DNA of 13,302 nucleotides from Bacteroidales bacterium (GTDB lineage Bacteria; Bacteroidota; Bacteroidia; Bacteroidales; UBA7960), in contig PWIY01000065.1 in assembly GCA_003560215.1 (NCBI GenBank), positions 1-13,302 of the forward strand, read 5' to 3'. The translations under genes were made by a program, and so were the position numbers. Every line of letters begins with the position of its first letter. Position 1 is the first letter of the stretch. The notes under the pieces were generated by a model that made no database searches, was not told the DNA's origin, and saw nothing but the letters and a program-made list of their open reading frames with translations. Shown one piece after another: positions 5,198-12,249 of the stretch.

Positions 5198-6199
5198 TCA
5201 GGCACCCAACGTGGCTACCATTACCGCTTTGATGGTGTGAAGGCGGTTTTCTGCCTGGTCAAACACCACTGAATGCTCAGATTCAAAAACATCCTCCACC
5301 ACTTCCATGCCGTCGAGGCCGAATTTTTGGTAGATTTCCTCACCGATTGTGGTCTCCCTGTTGTGGAATGCAGGCAGGCAATGCAGAAACTTCACTTTCG
5401 GATTGCCTGTCTTTTTGATCACATCCATATTCACCTGGTAGGGCTTCAGCAACTCAATCCTTTCTTTCCATACCTCATCCGGCTCACCCATCGACACCCA
5501 CACATCAGTGTACAGATAGTCAACACCTTTCACAGCTTCGTCCACATCTTCGGTTATCGTAATCTTTGCCCCGGTTTCTTTGGCAATCTCACGACACTGA
5601 GCCACCAGTTCCTCGGAGGGCTGAACCGATTTGGGTGCGGCGGCCCTGAAGTCCATCCCCATTTTGGCAGCACCTACCAGCAATGAGTTCCCCATGTTAT
5701 TGCGGGCATCCCCGAGATAGCAGAAAGACATCTGATTCAGAGGTTTGTCGCAGTGTTCCATCATGGTCAGAAAGTCTGCAAGAATCTGGGTGGGATGGAA
5801 CTCATTGGTGAGTCCGTTCCACACAGGTACATTGGAGTATTCGGCCAGTTCCTCCACGGTTGTTTGCGCAAAGCCACGGTATTCAATTCCGTCATACATC
5901 CGTCCAAGAACCCGGGCGGTATCTTTCATGGATTCTTTTTTGCCGATCTGACTACCGGTGGGGCCGAGGTAAGTCACAAGGGCACCCTGATCAAAAGCCG
6001 CCACCTCAAATGCACAACGTGTGCGGGTTGAAGCTTTTTCAAAAATCAGCGCAATATTCTTGCCCTTCAGCCTTTGCTGTTCGTATCCGCCATATTTTGC
6101 CTTTTTCAGATCCGCCGACATCTCAAGCAAAAACTTAATCTCCTGCGGCGTGTAATCCAGCAATTTCAAAAAACTCCTGTTTCTCAAATTAAAAGCCAT
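5198..6199 (-). CDS. arcB: Ornithine carbamoyltransferase, catabolic (ArcB) type
   Basis: A 333-residue enzyme, the normal length for the family. The carbamoyl-phosphate motif STRTR is at 57-61, FHPTQ at 134-138, the ornithine-binding DVWVSMGE at 232-239, and HCLPAFHN at 273-280. The SMG motif identifies a true ornithine enzyme, unlike the acetyl- or succinylornithine carbamoyltransferases common in Bacteroidota. The sequence style (FEKASTRTRCAFEVAAFDQGA) is that of catabolic ArcB, which phosphorolyses citrulline to ornithine and carbamoyl phosphate. The next gene upstream is carbamate kinase, which would use that product to make ATP. The start at 6199 has a clear AGGAGA about 7 nt upstream, unusual in this window. 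No promoter is visible in the 282-nt gap, so it is probably in one operon with arcC. An anabolic role (ArgF) cannot be excluded from sequence. Confidence 0.92.
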   Translation of the reverse strand: MAFNLRNRSFLKLLDYTPQEIKFLLEMSADLKKAKYGGYEQQRLKGKNIALIFEKASTRTRCAFEVAAFDQGALVTYLGPTGSQIGKKESMKDTARVLGRMYDGIEYRGFAQTTVEELAEYSNVPVWNGLTNEFHPTQILADFLTMMEHCDKPLNQMSFCYLGDARNNMGNSLLVGAAKMGMDFRAAAPKSVQPSEELVAQCREIAKETGAKITITEDVDEAVKGVDYLYTDVWVSMGEPDEVWKERIELLKPYQVNMDVIKKTGNPKVKFLHCLPAFHNRETTIGEEIYQKFGLDGMEVVEDVFESEHSVVFDQAENRLHTIKAVMVATLGA

Positions 6200-6250
6200 G
6201 TGTTGATCTCCTATTTTAATGTTTATACTTGTGTAATTTCAATTTTTTTC

Positions 6251-6340
6251 GTGGCCCGCCAGTAACATACGGCCTAACGGCAACATACGACCGCCAGCAA
6301 CATATAGCTACCAGAAACATGTGACCCACCAGAAACATGT
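6251..6340. repeat. Degenerate 17-20 bp tandem repeat between arcC and arcB
   Basis: Five imperfect units (about 6251-6270, 6271-6288, 6289-6305, 6306-6322, 6323-6340) share a core resembling CCAGnAACATRT. Spacing drifts between 17 and 20 bp. It is followed by a small hairpin, ACCCC-TTC-GGGGT (6342-6354). It lies in the intergenic part of the presumed arcC-arcB transcript. Confidence 0.65.
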
Positions 6341-6356
6341 GACCCCTTCGGGGTTT

Positions 6357-6481
6357 ACCTTCCACCTTCCACCTTCTTCCTTCCACCTTCCACCTTCTTC
6401 CTTCCAGCTTCTTCCTTCCAGCTTCTTCCTTCCAGCTTCTTCCTTCCAGCTTCTTCCTTCCAGCTTCCACCTTCCACCTTC
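6357..6481. repeat. Polypyrimidine/polypurine simple-repeat tract abutting the arcC stop
   Basis: A 125-bp stretch is made almost only of C and T on the plus strand (A and G in the arcC-arcB mRNA). The left part holds two copies of a 21-bp unit made from TTCCACC and TTCTTCC. The right part has five CAGCTT blocks at exactly 14-bp spacing (6405, 6419, 6433, 6447, 6461). The tract runs up to the arcC stop codon (6482-6484). Open frames through it are low-complexity artefacts. Confidence 0.92.
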
Positions 6482-7423
6482 CTACGGCAATATCACCGTA
6501 CCGGCATCCGGTTTCCCAAGCTGCGGGGCCTCTGTGATGATTGCATCAGAACCGCCTTTTTCCACAAATTCAATACAGGCCCTGACTTTCGGGGCCATAC
6601 TCCCTTCGGTAAAGTGCCCGTCATCCAGGTATTGCCGAATCTCCTGCAATGAAACCTTCTCCAGTTTCTTTTCACCGGGCTTATGGAAGTTGATGAACAC
6701 GTTGGGCACATCCGTTAAAATACAAAACTCATCGGCACGGATTTTACTGGCCAGCATGGAAGAGGCCAGATCCTTGTCAATGACTGCATCAATCCCGACC
6801 ATTTTCCCTTTCTCATCAATGTAGGCCGGAATGCCGCCACCACCTACCGTAATGACAATGGTTCCTTCCCGGGCCAGTTTTTCCACAGCTTCCCAGTTGG
6901 GAATTTCAAGCGGGCGGGGAGAAGCCACCACGCGGCGCCATCCCCGGTTCCGGGGATCCTTGTGAAACACCCATTCATTATCACTTGCAAGTTTATCTGC
7001 TTCTTCTTTTGAATAAAAAGGTCCGACGGGCTTGGCGGGTTTTTTAAAGGCCGGATCCTCCTTGTCAACCACGACCTGGGTTACCAGCGTCACAATATTG
7101 CGACTGATGCCGTGCTCGGCCAGCACATTTCTAAGCTGCTGCTCAATCATAAAGCCGATCGACCCCTGTGTTTCTGCCACACAAAAATCAATGGGTTGTT
7201 TGGGTATGTCATACTCTTTGTGGCCCGCATCGTGCTGAAGCAGCACATTGCCAACCTGGGGCCCGTTCCCGTGACCGATTACCAGGTCATATCCGCTTTT
7301 GATCAGTGGAATCAGGTGCTGACAGGTGTCATACACATTCTGTTCCTGCTCGTCAATGGTGCCTTTCTGGCCGCTCTGCAGCAGGGCATTGCCTCCAAAC
7401 GCGATTACCGATAATTTCTTCAT
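6482..7423 (-). CDS. arcC: Carbamate kinase
   Basis: A 313-residue amino-acid-kinase fold protein of standard ArcC length. The N-terminal GGNAL is at 10-14 and the phosphate-binding GHGNGPQVGN at 50-59. The middle insert includes FYSKEEAD, the GGGGIPAY segment leads into the DAVIDKDLAS region, and it ends in the GTVI segment. It transfers phosphate from carbamoyl phosphate to ADP, giving ATP, CO2 and ammonia. Its partner ArcB lies downstream on the same strand. A small NlpE-like lipoprotein gene lies 36 nt upstream on the same strand, suggesting a three-gene transcript. There is no strong Shine-Dalgarno. No arginine deiminase or arginine/ornithine antiporter is in the window, so the source of citrulline or carbamoyl phosphate is not shown. 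Confidence 0.96.
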   Translation of the reverse strand: MKKLSVIAFGGNALLQSGQKGTIDEQEQNVYDTCQHLIPLIKSGYDLVIGHGNGPQVGNVLLQHDAGHKEYDIPKQPIDFCVAETQGSIGFMIEQQLRNVLAEHGISRNIVTLVTQVVVDKEDPAFKKPAKPVGPFYSKEEADKLASDNEWVFHKDPRNRGWRRVVASPRPLEIPNWEAVEKLAREGTIVITVGGGGIPAYIDEKGKMVGIDAVIDKDLASSMLASKIRADEFCILTDVPNVFINFHKPGEKKLEKVSLQEIRQYLDDGHFTEGSMAPKVRACIEFVEKGGSDAIITEAPQLGKPDAGTVILP

Positions 7424-7459
7424 AACAAATTATTTCCTGATTTTTTATTTATACATCCA

Positions 7460-7933
7460 CTATTCATCTCTTTGTTTTTCCAGCACATAGTTGTCCGACA
7501 ATTCACTGAAGACCCGGTCTCCATTCTCATCCAGTTTCACAAGAAGGTTTTCAGCCACAAAATACAGCCCGGTGCCATCAACACTTTTCAGTTCAATCAC
7601 CATCCCGCTGTCATCCCACACATAATCGCCACGGGTTTCGACTGACCCGTTTTCCCTGCCCGGGTAATTCACCGAGTAAAAATAGGTGCCGTCATCTTTC
7701 AGCTCAATGGTTACCTCGGCCTCCATTCCGCTTTCGGCGGGCAACACACCCTTGTAAACACCGACGTAATCAAGTGCGATTTTTGCGGTATGCATATCAA
7801 TCACCTCCTCCTCCATCTGGGGCCGTTCTCTCTCACCAGCTTCCTCTCCCCTGTCCTGCTCTCCCCCGCCCTGACAACCGTAAAAAGAAATGCCTGTCAA
7901 TACAAGCAAAGCCAATTTCATTGCTTTCATCAT
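7460..7933 (-). CDS. NlpE-like lipoprotein lacking the CxxC motif
   Basis: A 157-residue lipoprotein. A short hydrophobic signal (residues 5-19) ends at Cys20 in SFYGC-Q, an acceptable lipobox, followed by a charged linker rich in Glu/Arg/Gly (21-45). From about residue 56 to 153 it follows the NlpE N-terminal domain pattern: YVGVYKGVLP, a DGTYFYS strand, G-D-Y-V-W-D, a VIELKS strand, and a final NYVLEK strand. Known NlpE proteins have the copper-associated CxxC just after the first strand (LPCADC in E. coli); here the same place reads LPAESG (64-69) with no cysteine. E. coli NlpE is an outer-membrane lipoprotein involved in surface and copper stress sensing. Whether this protein has such a role is unknown. 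The start may be 7933 or the adjacent ATG at 7930, which has GGAG 5 nt upstream. Confidence 0.75.
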   Translation of the reverse strand: MMKAMKLALLVLTGISFYGCQGGGEQDRGEEAGERERPQMEEEVIDMHTAKIALDYVGVYKGVLPAESGMEAEVTIELKDDGTYFYSVNYPGRENGSVETRGDYVWDDSGMVIELKSVDGTGLYFVAENLLVKLDENGDRVFSELSDNYVLEKQRDE

Positions 7934-8000
7934 AACTCCAATTAAGGCGTCTAAATTATAAAATATTACTATTTCTTTAAAAATAATATCTGTTCATCCC

Positions 8001-8028
8001 TTCAGGCGCTTTATTGTCCATGCCTGAA
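8001..8028. other. Inverted repeat in the divergent nlpE-like/wtpA spacer
   Basis: TTCAGGC (8001-8007) and GCCTGAA (8022-8028) form a 7-bp dyad with a 14-nt centre. It lies between two divergent genes. It has no U-tract on either side, so an operator is as likely as a hairpin. Apart from this and the wtpA promoter I see nothing in 7934-8175. Confidence 0.3.
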
Positions 8029-8114
8029 TGAATCCGGTAAAACCTGCAGATTATCCTTCAGGTCATCCGCAGAGCTGTGGCCGCCGGACAACTCCACCAG
8101 CTCAATTAAAGTGT

Positions 8115-8122
8115 TATCTTTG
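8115..8122 (+). promoter_or_regulatory. Bacteroidota -7 promoter element of wtpA
   Basis: TATCTTTG matches TAnnTTTG exactly. No good -33 TTG is visible about 20 nt upstream. The element overlaps the possible GTG start at 8122, so translation must begin downstream, at the ATG at 8176. Confidence 0.6.
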
Positions 8123-8175
8123 TGATGGATGCCGCATTCAGCCTTAACCGTCATAATGGCAAGTTCAAAATTATC

Positions 8176-9144
8176 ATGAAAAATTCAATTTTATTGCTGA
8201 CACTTCTGATCTTCGCAGGATGCGCAGGTAAAACCGATAGGGATCATGACAGAAACAACACCCTGCATATCATTCATGCCGGCAGCCTTACCTATCCGGT
8301 AAAAATGATGACTGAAGCTTTTTCAGAAGAATATCCTGAAGTACGCATCCGGACGGAGGCCTGGGGGAGTAAAGCAGGAGCCCGCAGGGTATCTGACCTG
8401 GACAATCCCGCCGATGTCTTCCTGTCGGCCGACTACCTGGTCATTGAAAACATGCTGATCCCGGAGCATGCTTCCTGGTACATTCCCTTTGCCGCCAATG
8501 AGATGGCCATCGTCTATACCGAAAAATCACGTCACGCCGGAGAGATCAATCAGGGTAACTGGCATGAGATTATGCGCCGTCCTGATGTAAATACCGGACG
8601 CAGCGATCCGGATCAGGATCCGTGCGGGGTACGGTCTGTGTTTACCGCCAAACTGGCAGAGATCTATTACAAAGAGGAAGGCCTGGCTGATCATCTGCTG
8701 GCACGTGCCGGAGAACATATGCGTCCGAAAGAAACAGACCTGATTGCTTTGCTGGAAAGCGGCCATCTCGATTACATCTTTTTATACCGCAGTGTGGCCG
8801 TTCAGCATCAGCTTGAATATGTGGCTCTGCCACCGGAGCTTAGCCTGGGAGACCCTGAACTGGATGAATGGTACTCGCAGGTTGGTACGGAAACCCTGGG
8901 CACCGAACCCGGGCACACAATCATCGAAACAGGACAGTCGATGATATACGGTCTCACCATTCCGCTTAAAACAGAAAACCCTTCAATGGCCGAAAAGTTT
9001 GTGGCTTTTTTGCTGGATCAGAAAAAAGGACAACATATTTTGGAGGAGTCCGGGCAGCCGCCTGTCTCACCCGGCCCGACCCCGTATTACGGAGAACTCC
9101 CGGAAAGGTTAAGGAAGTTTGCGGTGCCTGAGCCGGCACCATAA
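8176..9144 (+). CDS. wtpA: WtpA-type tungstate/molybdate-binding lipoprotein (ABC transporter substrate-binding protein)
   Basis: 322 residues from the ATG at 8176. This start gives a clean lipoprotein signal, MKNSILLLTLLIFAGC, with the lipid-modified Cys16. Starts at 8122 or 8125 would add an unlikely N-terminus and fall on the promoter element. The mature protein shows the WtpA/ModA pattern: HAGSLTYPVK, an AWGSKAGARRVSDL segment, DVFLSADYLVIENMLIP, FAANEMAIVYT, GRSDPDQDPCGVRS, RPKETDLIALLESGHLDYIFLYRSVA, and a late MIYGLTIP strand. This class binds tungstate or molybdate at the outer face of the inner membrane and hands it to WtpB/WtpC. Neither a permease nor an ATPase gene follows; the next gene is convergent. 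The transporter may be encoded elsewhere. Family assignment is firm; the metal preference cannot be read from sequence. Confidence 0.9.
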   Translation: MKNSILLLTLLIFAGCAGKTDRDHDRNNTLHIIHAGSLTYPVKMMTEAFSEEYPEVRIRTEAWGSKAGARRVSDLDNPADVFLSADYLVIENMLIPEHASWYIPFAANEMAIVYTEKSRHAGEINQGNWHEIMRRPDVNTGRSDPDQDPCGVRSVFTAKLAEIYYKEEGLADHLLARAGEHMRPKETDLIALLESGHLDYIFLYRSVAVQHQLEYVALPPELSLGDPELDEWYSQVGTETLGTEPGHTIIETGQSMIYGLTIPLKTENPSMAEKFVAFLLDQKKGQHILEESGQPPVSPGPTPYYGELPERLRKFAVPEPAP

Positions 9145-9185
9145 GTATCCATTGCAGTCGATTAAAAGTGCCTGCAGCATCATCC

Positions 9186-9755
9186 CTAGAGGTTCACTGA
9201 CAGCCCGACACTGACTGCGCCCAGTGCACCGCGACCTACTTCTGAAAAAACAGCCAGGTCATCCGAAAAATAATACCGAACCCCGGCCACAGGACCGATG
9301 AACAATCCGATGTTGTCAAAAAATCCGCTGGACGCATGATCCCGGCTTGCACCGTATTGCCTGAATTCAAAGCCGGATATCATGGAAGCGTAAAAGTCGA
9401 TGTCCCTTTCATTGATGTTTCCGTCTATCAGGTCGTTGATAAAAGGTGTGAGGTGAAAACTTCCCCTTGCCCCCATACCGAGGAATGAACGGGAACGTTC
9501 GGGGTAAGTCCACTTGCTGTAGGCTGCGTATGGGCCGGCGGTAATATATTGATGGATGCCGACTTCAAAATAAGCTACCATCGGAGGAAAGTCCAGGCTC
9601 CGGTCGCCAAGATAACTGTAGGTATAGTTCAATGAGAAGCCGGCATTAAAGATCCGTGCGTTCCGGAAATTACTTCCCTGGCCCATTACAGTTTGCGAGG
9701 GAAAGGTATTCAGTCCAATAAATACCACACATGCAATCAAAAGAAATTTACGCAT
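9186..9755 (-). CDS. Predicted outer-membrane beta-barrel protein of unknown function
   Basis: 189 residues with a Sec signal peptide (MRKFLLIACVVFIGLNTF..., cleavage probably after about residue 25, VMGQ). The rest alternates polar and hydrophobic residues in short strands rich in Tyr, Phe and Gly: FSLNYTYSYLG, AYFEVGIHQYITAGPYAAY, GMGARGSFHL, GFEFRQYG, GLFIGPVAGVRYYF, LAVFSEVGRGALGAVSVGLSVNL. This is the look of a small 8-stranded barrel, as in the many uncharacterised Bacteroidota outer-membrane proteins. I do not recognise a specific family. It converges on wtpA with only 41 nt between the stops and no clear terminator there. The start at 9755 is about 40 nt after a plausible transcription start. 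Confidence 0.7.
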   Translation of the reverse strand: MRKFLLIACVVFIGLNTFPSQTVMGQGSNFRNARIFNAGFSLNYTYSYLGDRSLDFPPMVAYFEVGIHQYITAGPYAAYSKWTYPERSRSFLGMGARGSFHLTPFINDLIDGNINERDIDFYASMISGFEFRQYGASRDHASSGFFDNIGLFIGPVAGVRYYFSDDLAVFSEVGRGALGAVSVGLSVNL

Positions 9756-9801
9756 AGCCGATCAGTGTTAACAGTGCTTATTATAACGCGGTTTTCCGGG
9801 G

Positions 9802-9809
9802 CAAATGTA
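9802..9809 (-). promoter_or_regulatory. Bacteroidota -7 element of the outer-membrane protein gene
   Basis: Read on the minus strand the sequence is TACATTTG, an exact TAnnTTTG match, the same octamer as at the trpB promoter. The -33 region (around 9829) is not a clear TTG. Transcription would begin near 9795, giving a leader of about 40 nt. Confidence 0.55.
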
Positions 9810-9928
9810 CACCAATTTTTATTTTTTCACCCGTGGAAAAACCCGAACCCGGGGTTTTCTTACAATTTTTTCCGCAAAAATTATCGGTCAGATGCAGGGA
9901 CGGAAGTGATTTTTAAACAGTAAACAAG

Positions 9929-9936
9929 TAACTTTG
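9929..9936 (+). promoter_or_regulatory. Bacteroidota -7 element of mtaB
   Basis: TAACTTTG is an exact TAnnTTTG match, with a near-match -33 (GTG at 9906-9908, 20-nt spacing). The predicted start site near 9942 lies after the upstream GTG at 9938, so the mRNA should start only about 14 nt before the ATG at 9956. Confidence 0.6.
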
Positions 9937-9955
9937 TGTGGAAGAATGCATATCT

Positions 9956-11248
9956 ATGAATAAAACCCGATCCATTGCCTTTCATACCCTGGGTTGCAAG
10001 CTAAACTTCAGTGAAACTGACTCCATCAGCCGGCAATTTACCGGGGAAGGTTTCAGGGAAGTTGATTTTGGGGAACAGGCCGATATTTATGTGATCAACT
10101 CCTGCAGTGTGACGGGCAAAGCTGAAAAACGATGCAGAGCACTGATTCGCCAGGCCCATAAACACAACCCCAATGCGCAGATTGTTGTGGTGGGATGCTA
10201 CAGCCAGCTGGCCGGGAAGGAATTGCTTTCCCTGCCCGGAGTAAAGCTGGTGGCAGGGAATACCGAAAAGTTCAGTTTGTTCGACCACATCCGGAAGCTG
10301 GCAACCGAATCCGGCAAGGCTTTATTATCGGATGACACCGGGCAGCTGCCATCCGGTTTCGTGCCCACCTGGTCACAGGATGGCAGAACCCGCTCGTTTT
10401 TCAAGATTCAGGACGGATGCGATTACAAGTGTGCTTATTGCACCATACCTCTGGCCCGGGGCAAAAGCCGCAGTGACAGCATTGCCGGCACACTCAGAAC
10501 AGCAAGGGAAATTGCAGGAACCGACATGAAGGAGGTGGTACTCACAGGGGTCAATATCGGTGACTTTGGCAAGCCACACGGGGAGTCCTTTTTCGAATTG
10601 CTTAAAGAAATGACCGGCATTCAGGGGCTGGAACGGATCCGGTTGTCGTCAGTGGAACCGGATCTGCTGAATGAAGAAATCATTCGCCTGGTTGCGGATC
10701 ATCCGGTACTCATGCCCCACTTCCATATTCCTCTTCAATCGGGCAGCGACGAAATGCTCAGAGCCATGGGGCGCCGTTATACCACAGCACTCTTTGCAGA
10801 CAGGGTAGACACAATCCGCCGCCATATTCCGCATGCATGCATCGCAGCCGACGTCATTGTCGGATACCCTGGAGAAACCCGGGAGCATTTCAGTGAAACC
10901 ACAGATTTCATCAAAAACACCGACGTCTCTTACCTTCATGTTTTTACTTATTCCGAACGGGCCAATACCCGTGCTTCGGGATCCTCCGCCCAGGTTGAAA
11001 TGGCCGAAAGGAAACGTCGCTCCGCGGCGTTGCAGGAGCTGTCGGAAAACAAGAAGCGGCAGTTTATCCGAAAAAACCACGGCCGCTGCGAATATGTGCT
11101 TTGGGAAAAAGAAGAACAGAATGGTTATATGTACGGTTTTACCGGCAATTACCTGAAGGTCAAAACTCCCTTCCGGCCCGCACTGGTAAACCAGATACAA
11201 AAAGTGAAGCTGAACAATACCGATGAAAACGGAGTTTATTTGGTATAG
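9956..11248 (+). CDS. mtaB: tRNA t6A37 methylthiotransferase MtaB (radical SAM)
   Basis: 430 residues from the ATG at 9956; the GTG six codons upstream is rejected because it lies before the predicted transcription start. The N-terminal UPF0004 domain begins IAFHTLGCKLN and supplies C14, C50 and C81 for one iron-sulfur cluster. The radical SAM motif CDYKCAYC gives C155, C159 and C162. The C-terminal part (about 365-430) is a TRAM-like RNA-binding domain. MtaB adds a methylthio group to N6-threonylcarbamoyladenosine at position 37 of ANN-decoding tRNAs. HTLGCKLN at the N-terminus and the 430-residue length favour MtaB over MiaB or RimO. It seems monocistronic, with a 164-nt gap to the next gene. 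Confidence 0.93.
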   Translation: MNKTRSIAFHTLGCKLNFSETDSISRQFTGEGFREVDFGEQADIYVINSCSVTGKAEKRCRALIRQAHKHNPNAQIVVVGCYSQLAGKELLSLPGVKLVAGNTEKFSLFDHIRKLATESGKALLSDDTGQLPSGFVPTWSQDGRTRSFFKIQDGCDYKCAYCTIPLARGKSRSDSIAGTLRTAREIAGTDMKEVVLTGVNIGDFGKPHGESFFELLKEMTGIQGLERIRLSSVEPDLLNEEIIRLVADHPVLMPHFHIPLQSGSDEMLRAMGRRYTTALFADRVDTIRRHIPHACIAADVIVGYPGETREHFSETTDFIKNTDVSYLHVFTYSERANTRASGSSAQVEMAERKRRSAALQELSENKKRQFIRKNHGRCEYVLWEKEEQNGYMYGFTGNYLKVKTPFRPALVNQIQKVKLNNTDENGVYLV

Positions 11249-11412
11249 GCCCACGCACCGCAGCCAATCCTTTAGGGGCGTAAACGGGTTTACATATTTC
11301 GGGCCAGGGCATCAGGGCTATTTTGGTCGTCAATAAAGCGGCTTTTCGTAGAGCAGTTCAGGATACTTCAATGATCTCATCATCATATGACCGGAAAAAA
11401 CGAGGAGTACCA

Positions 11413-12225
11413 ATGAACAAAACTGACATGAATTTACAGTCAATTTGCATGCAAACCTGCAACATTGCCAGATCCGCCGGTGAGTTTATCAGGGGTGAAA
11501 TCCCGAAACTTAAGGCAGCAGACATCCAAAGCAAAGGCCTGCATAACTTTGTAACTTATGTGGATACCGAAGCGGAAAAACGCATCATCAAAGACCTGGA
11601 AAGTCTGCTCCCCGATGCAGGTTTTATTGCGGAAGAGAATAGTATTGAGAAAAAAGGAGATGAATACTGCTGGGTGGTTGACCCGCTTGACGGCACCACC
11701 AACTTCATTCACGGGATTCCCTGCTTCAGCATAGCCATCGCGCTGATGAAACACCAGGAAGTAATTCTGGGAGTGGTTTACGAGATCAATAAAGACGAAT
11801 GCTTTTATGCATGGAAAGGCGGAGGTGCCTGGCTCAACGGAGAGCCAATCAGGGTATCGGCGGCTCCTTCACTGGGAGACAGCCTGCTGGCTACCGGCTT
11901 TCCATATTACGACTATTCCCTGATAGAACCCTACCTCCGGCTGTTCACATGGTGTCTTGAGCATACGCATGGTGTAAGGAGAATTGGCAGCGCAGCCGCA
12001 GACCTGGCATATGTGGCCTGCGGGCGTTTCGAAGCATTTTTCGAATACAGCCTGAGTCCCTGGGATGTGGCAGCAGGCAGCCTGATCGTTCAGGAAGCAG
12101 GCGGCAAAGTCACGGATTTTTCCGGAAATGGAAATTACATTTTCGGAAGAGAAATCGTTGCCGGGAACCAGGGCGTTTTTGATGAATTGCTTTACAAAGT
12201 GAAGGAAGTATTTATAAACCATTAA
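11413..12225 (+). CDS. suhB: Inositol monophosphatase family protein (SuhB-like)
   Basis: 270 residues from the ATG at 11413, chosen because GAGGAG lies about 5 nt upstream and the family N-terminus begins here; the TTG at 11323 would add an unrelated 30 residues. The metal-binding signatures are complete: EE at 74-75, DPLDGTTNFIHG at 90-101 (D90, D93) and WDVAAGSLIVQEAGG at 217-231 (D218). Members dephosphorylate inositol-1-phosphate and related sugar phosphates in the cytosol using Mg2+; the in vivo substrate here is not determined. A near-consensus -7 (TATTTTGG at 11319-11326, one mismatch) may be its promoter. The last codons and the stop lie inside a 22-bp direct duplication. A CPA2 antiporter gene follows 24 nt later on the same strand. 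Confidence 0.92.
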   Translation: MNKTDMNLQSICMQTCNIARSAGEFIRGEIPKLKAADIQSKGLHNFVTYVDTEAEKRIIKDLESLLPDAGFIAEENSIEKKGDEYCWVVDPLDGTTNFIHGIPCFSIAIALMKHQEVILGVVYEINKDECFYAWKGGGAWLNGEPIRVSAAPSLGDSLLATGFPYYDYSLIEPYLRLFTWCLEHTHGVRRIGSAAADLAYVACGRFEAFFEYSLSPWDVAAGSLIVQEAGGKVTDFSGNGNYIFGREIVAGNQGVFDELLYKVKEVFINH

Positions 12226-12248
12226 CGAAGTATTTATAAATCATTGAC
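12205..12248. repeat. 22-bp direct duplication spanning the suhB-like stop codon
   Basis: 12205-12226 and 12227-12248 are two adjacent 22-bp copies, each starting GAAGTATTTATAAA, differing at only two positions (12219/12241 C to T, 12224/12246 A to G). The first copy encodes the last residues and the TAA of the phosphatase gene. The second is out of frame and fills the gap to the ATG at 12250. Confidence 0.93.
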
Positions 12249-12249
12249 C

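Noticed and set aside
5198..6199. Acetyl- or succinylornithine carbamoyltransferase
   Set aside because: The SMG ornithine-binding motif and the ArcB-like sequence throughout match true ornithine carbamoyltransferase.
6216..6824. Open frames through the simple-repeat tract on both strands
   Set aside because: They are translations of a low-complexity tract, run into arcC in a wrong frame, and resemble no protein family.
9145..9185. Terminator between convergent wtpA and the outer-membrane protein gene
   Set aside because: No stem with an adjacent U-tract could be found in the 41-nt gap.
11280..11293. GTAAAC-GG-GTTTAC dyad upstream of the suhB-like gene as an operator
   Set aside because: It is a single short dyad, not aligned with a convincing promoter, and could easily occur by chance.
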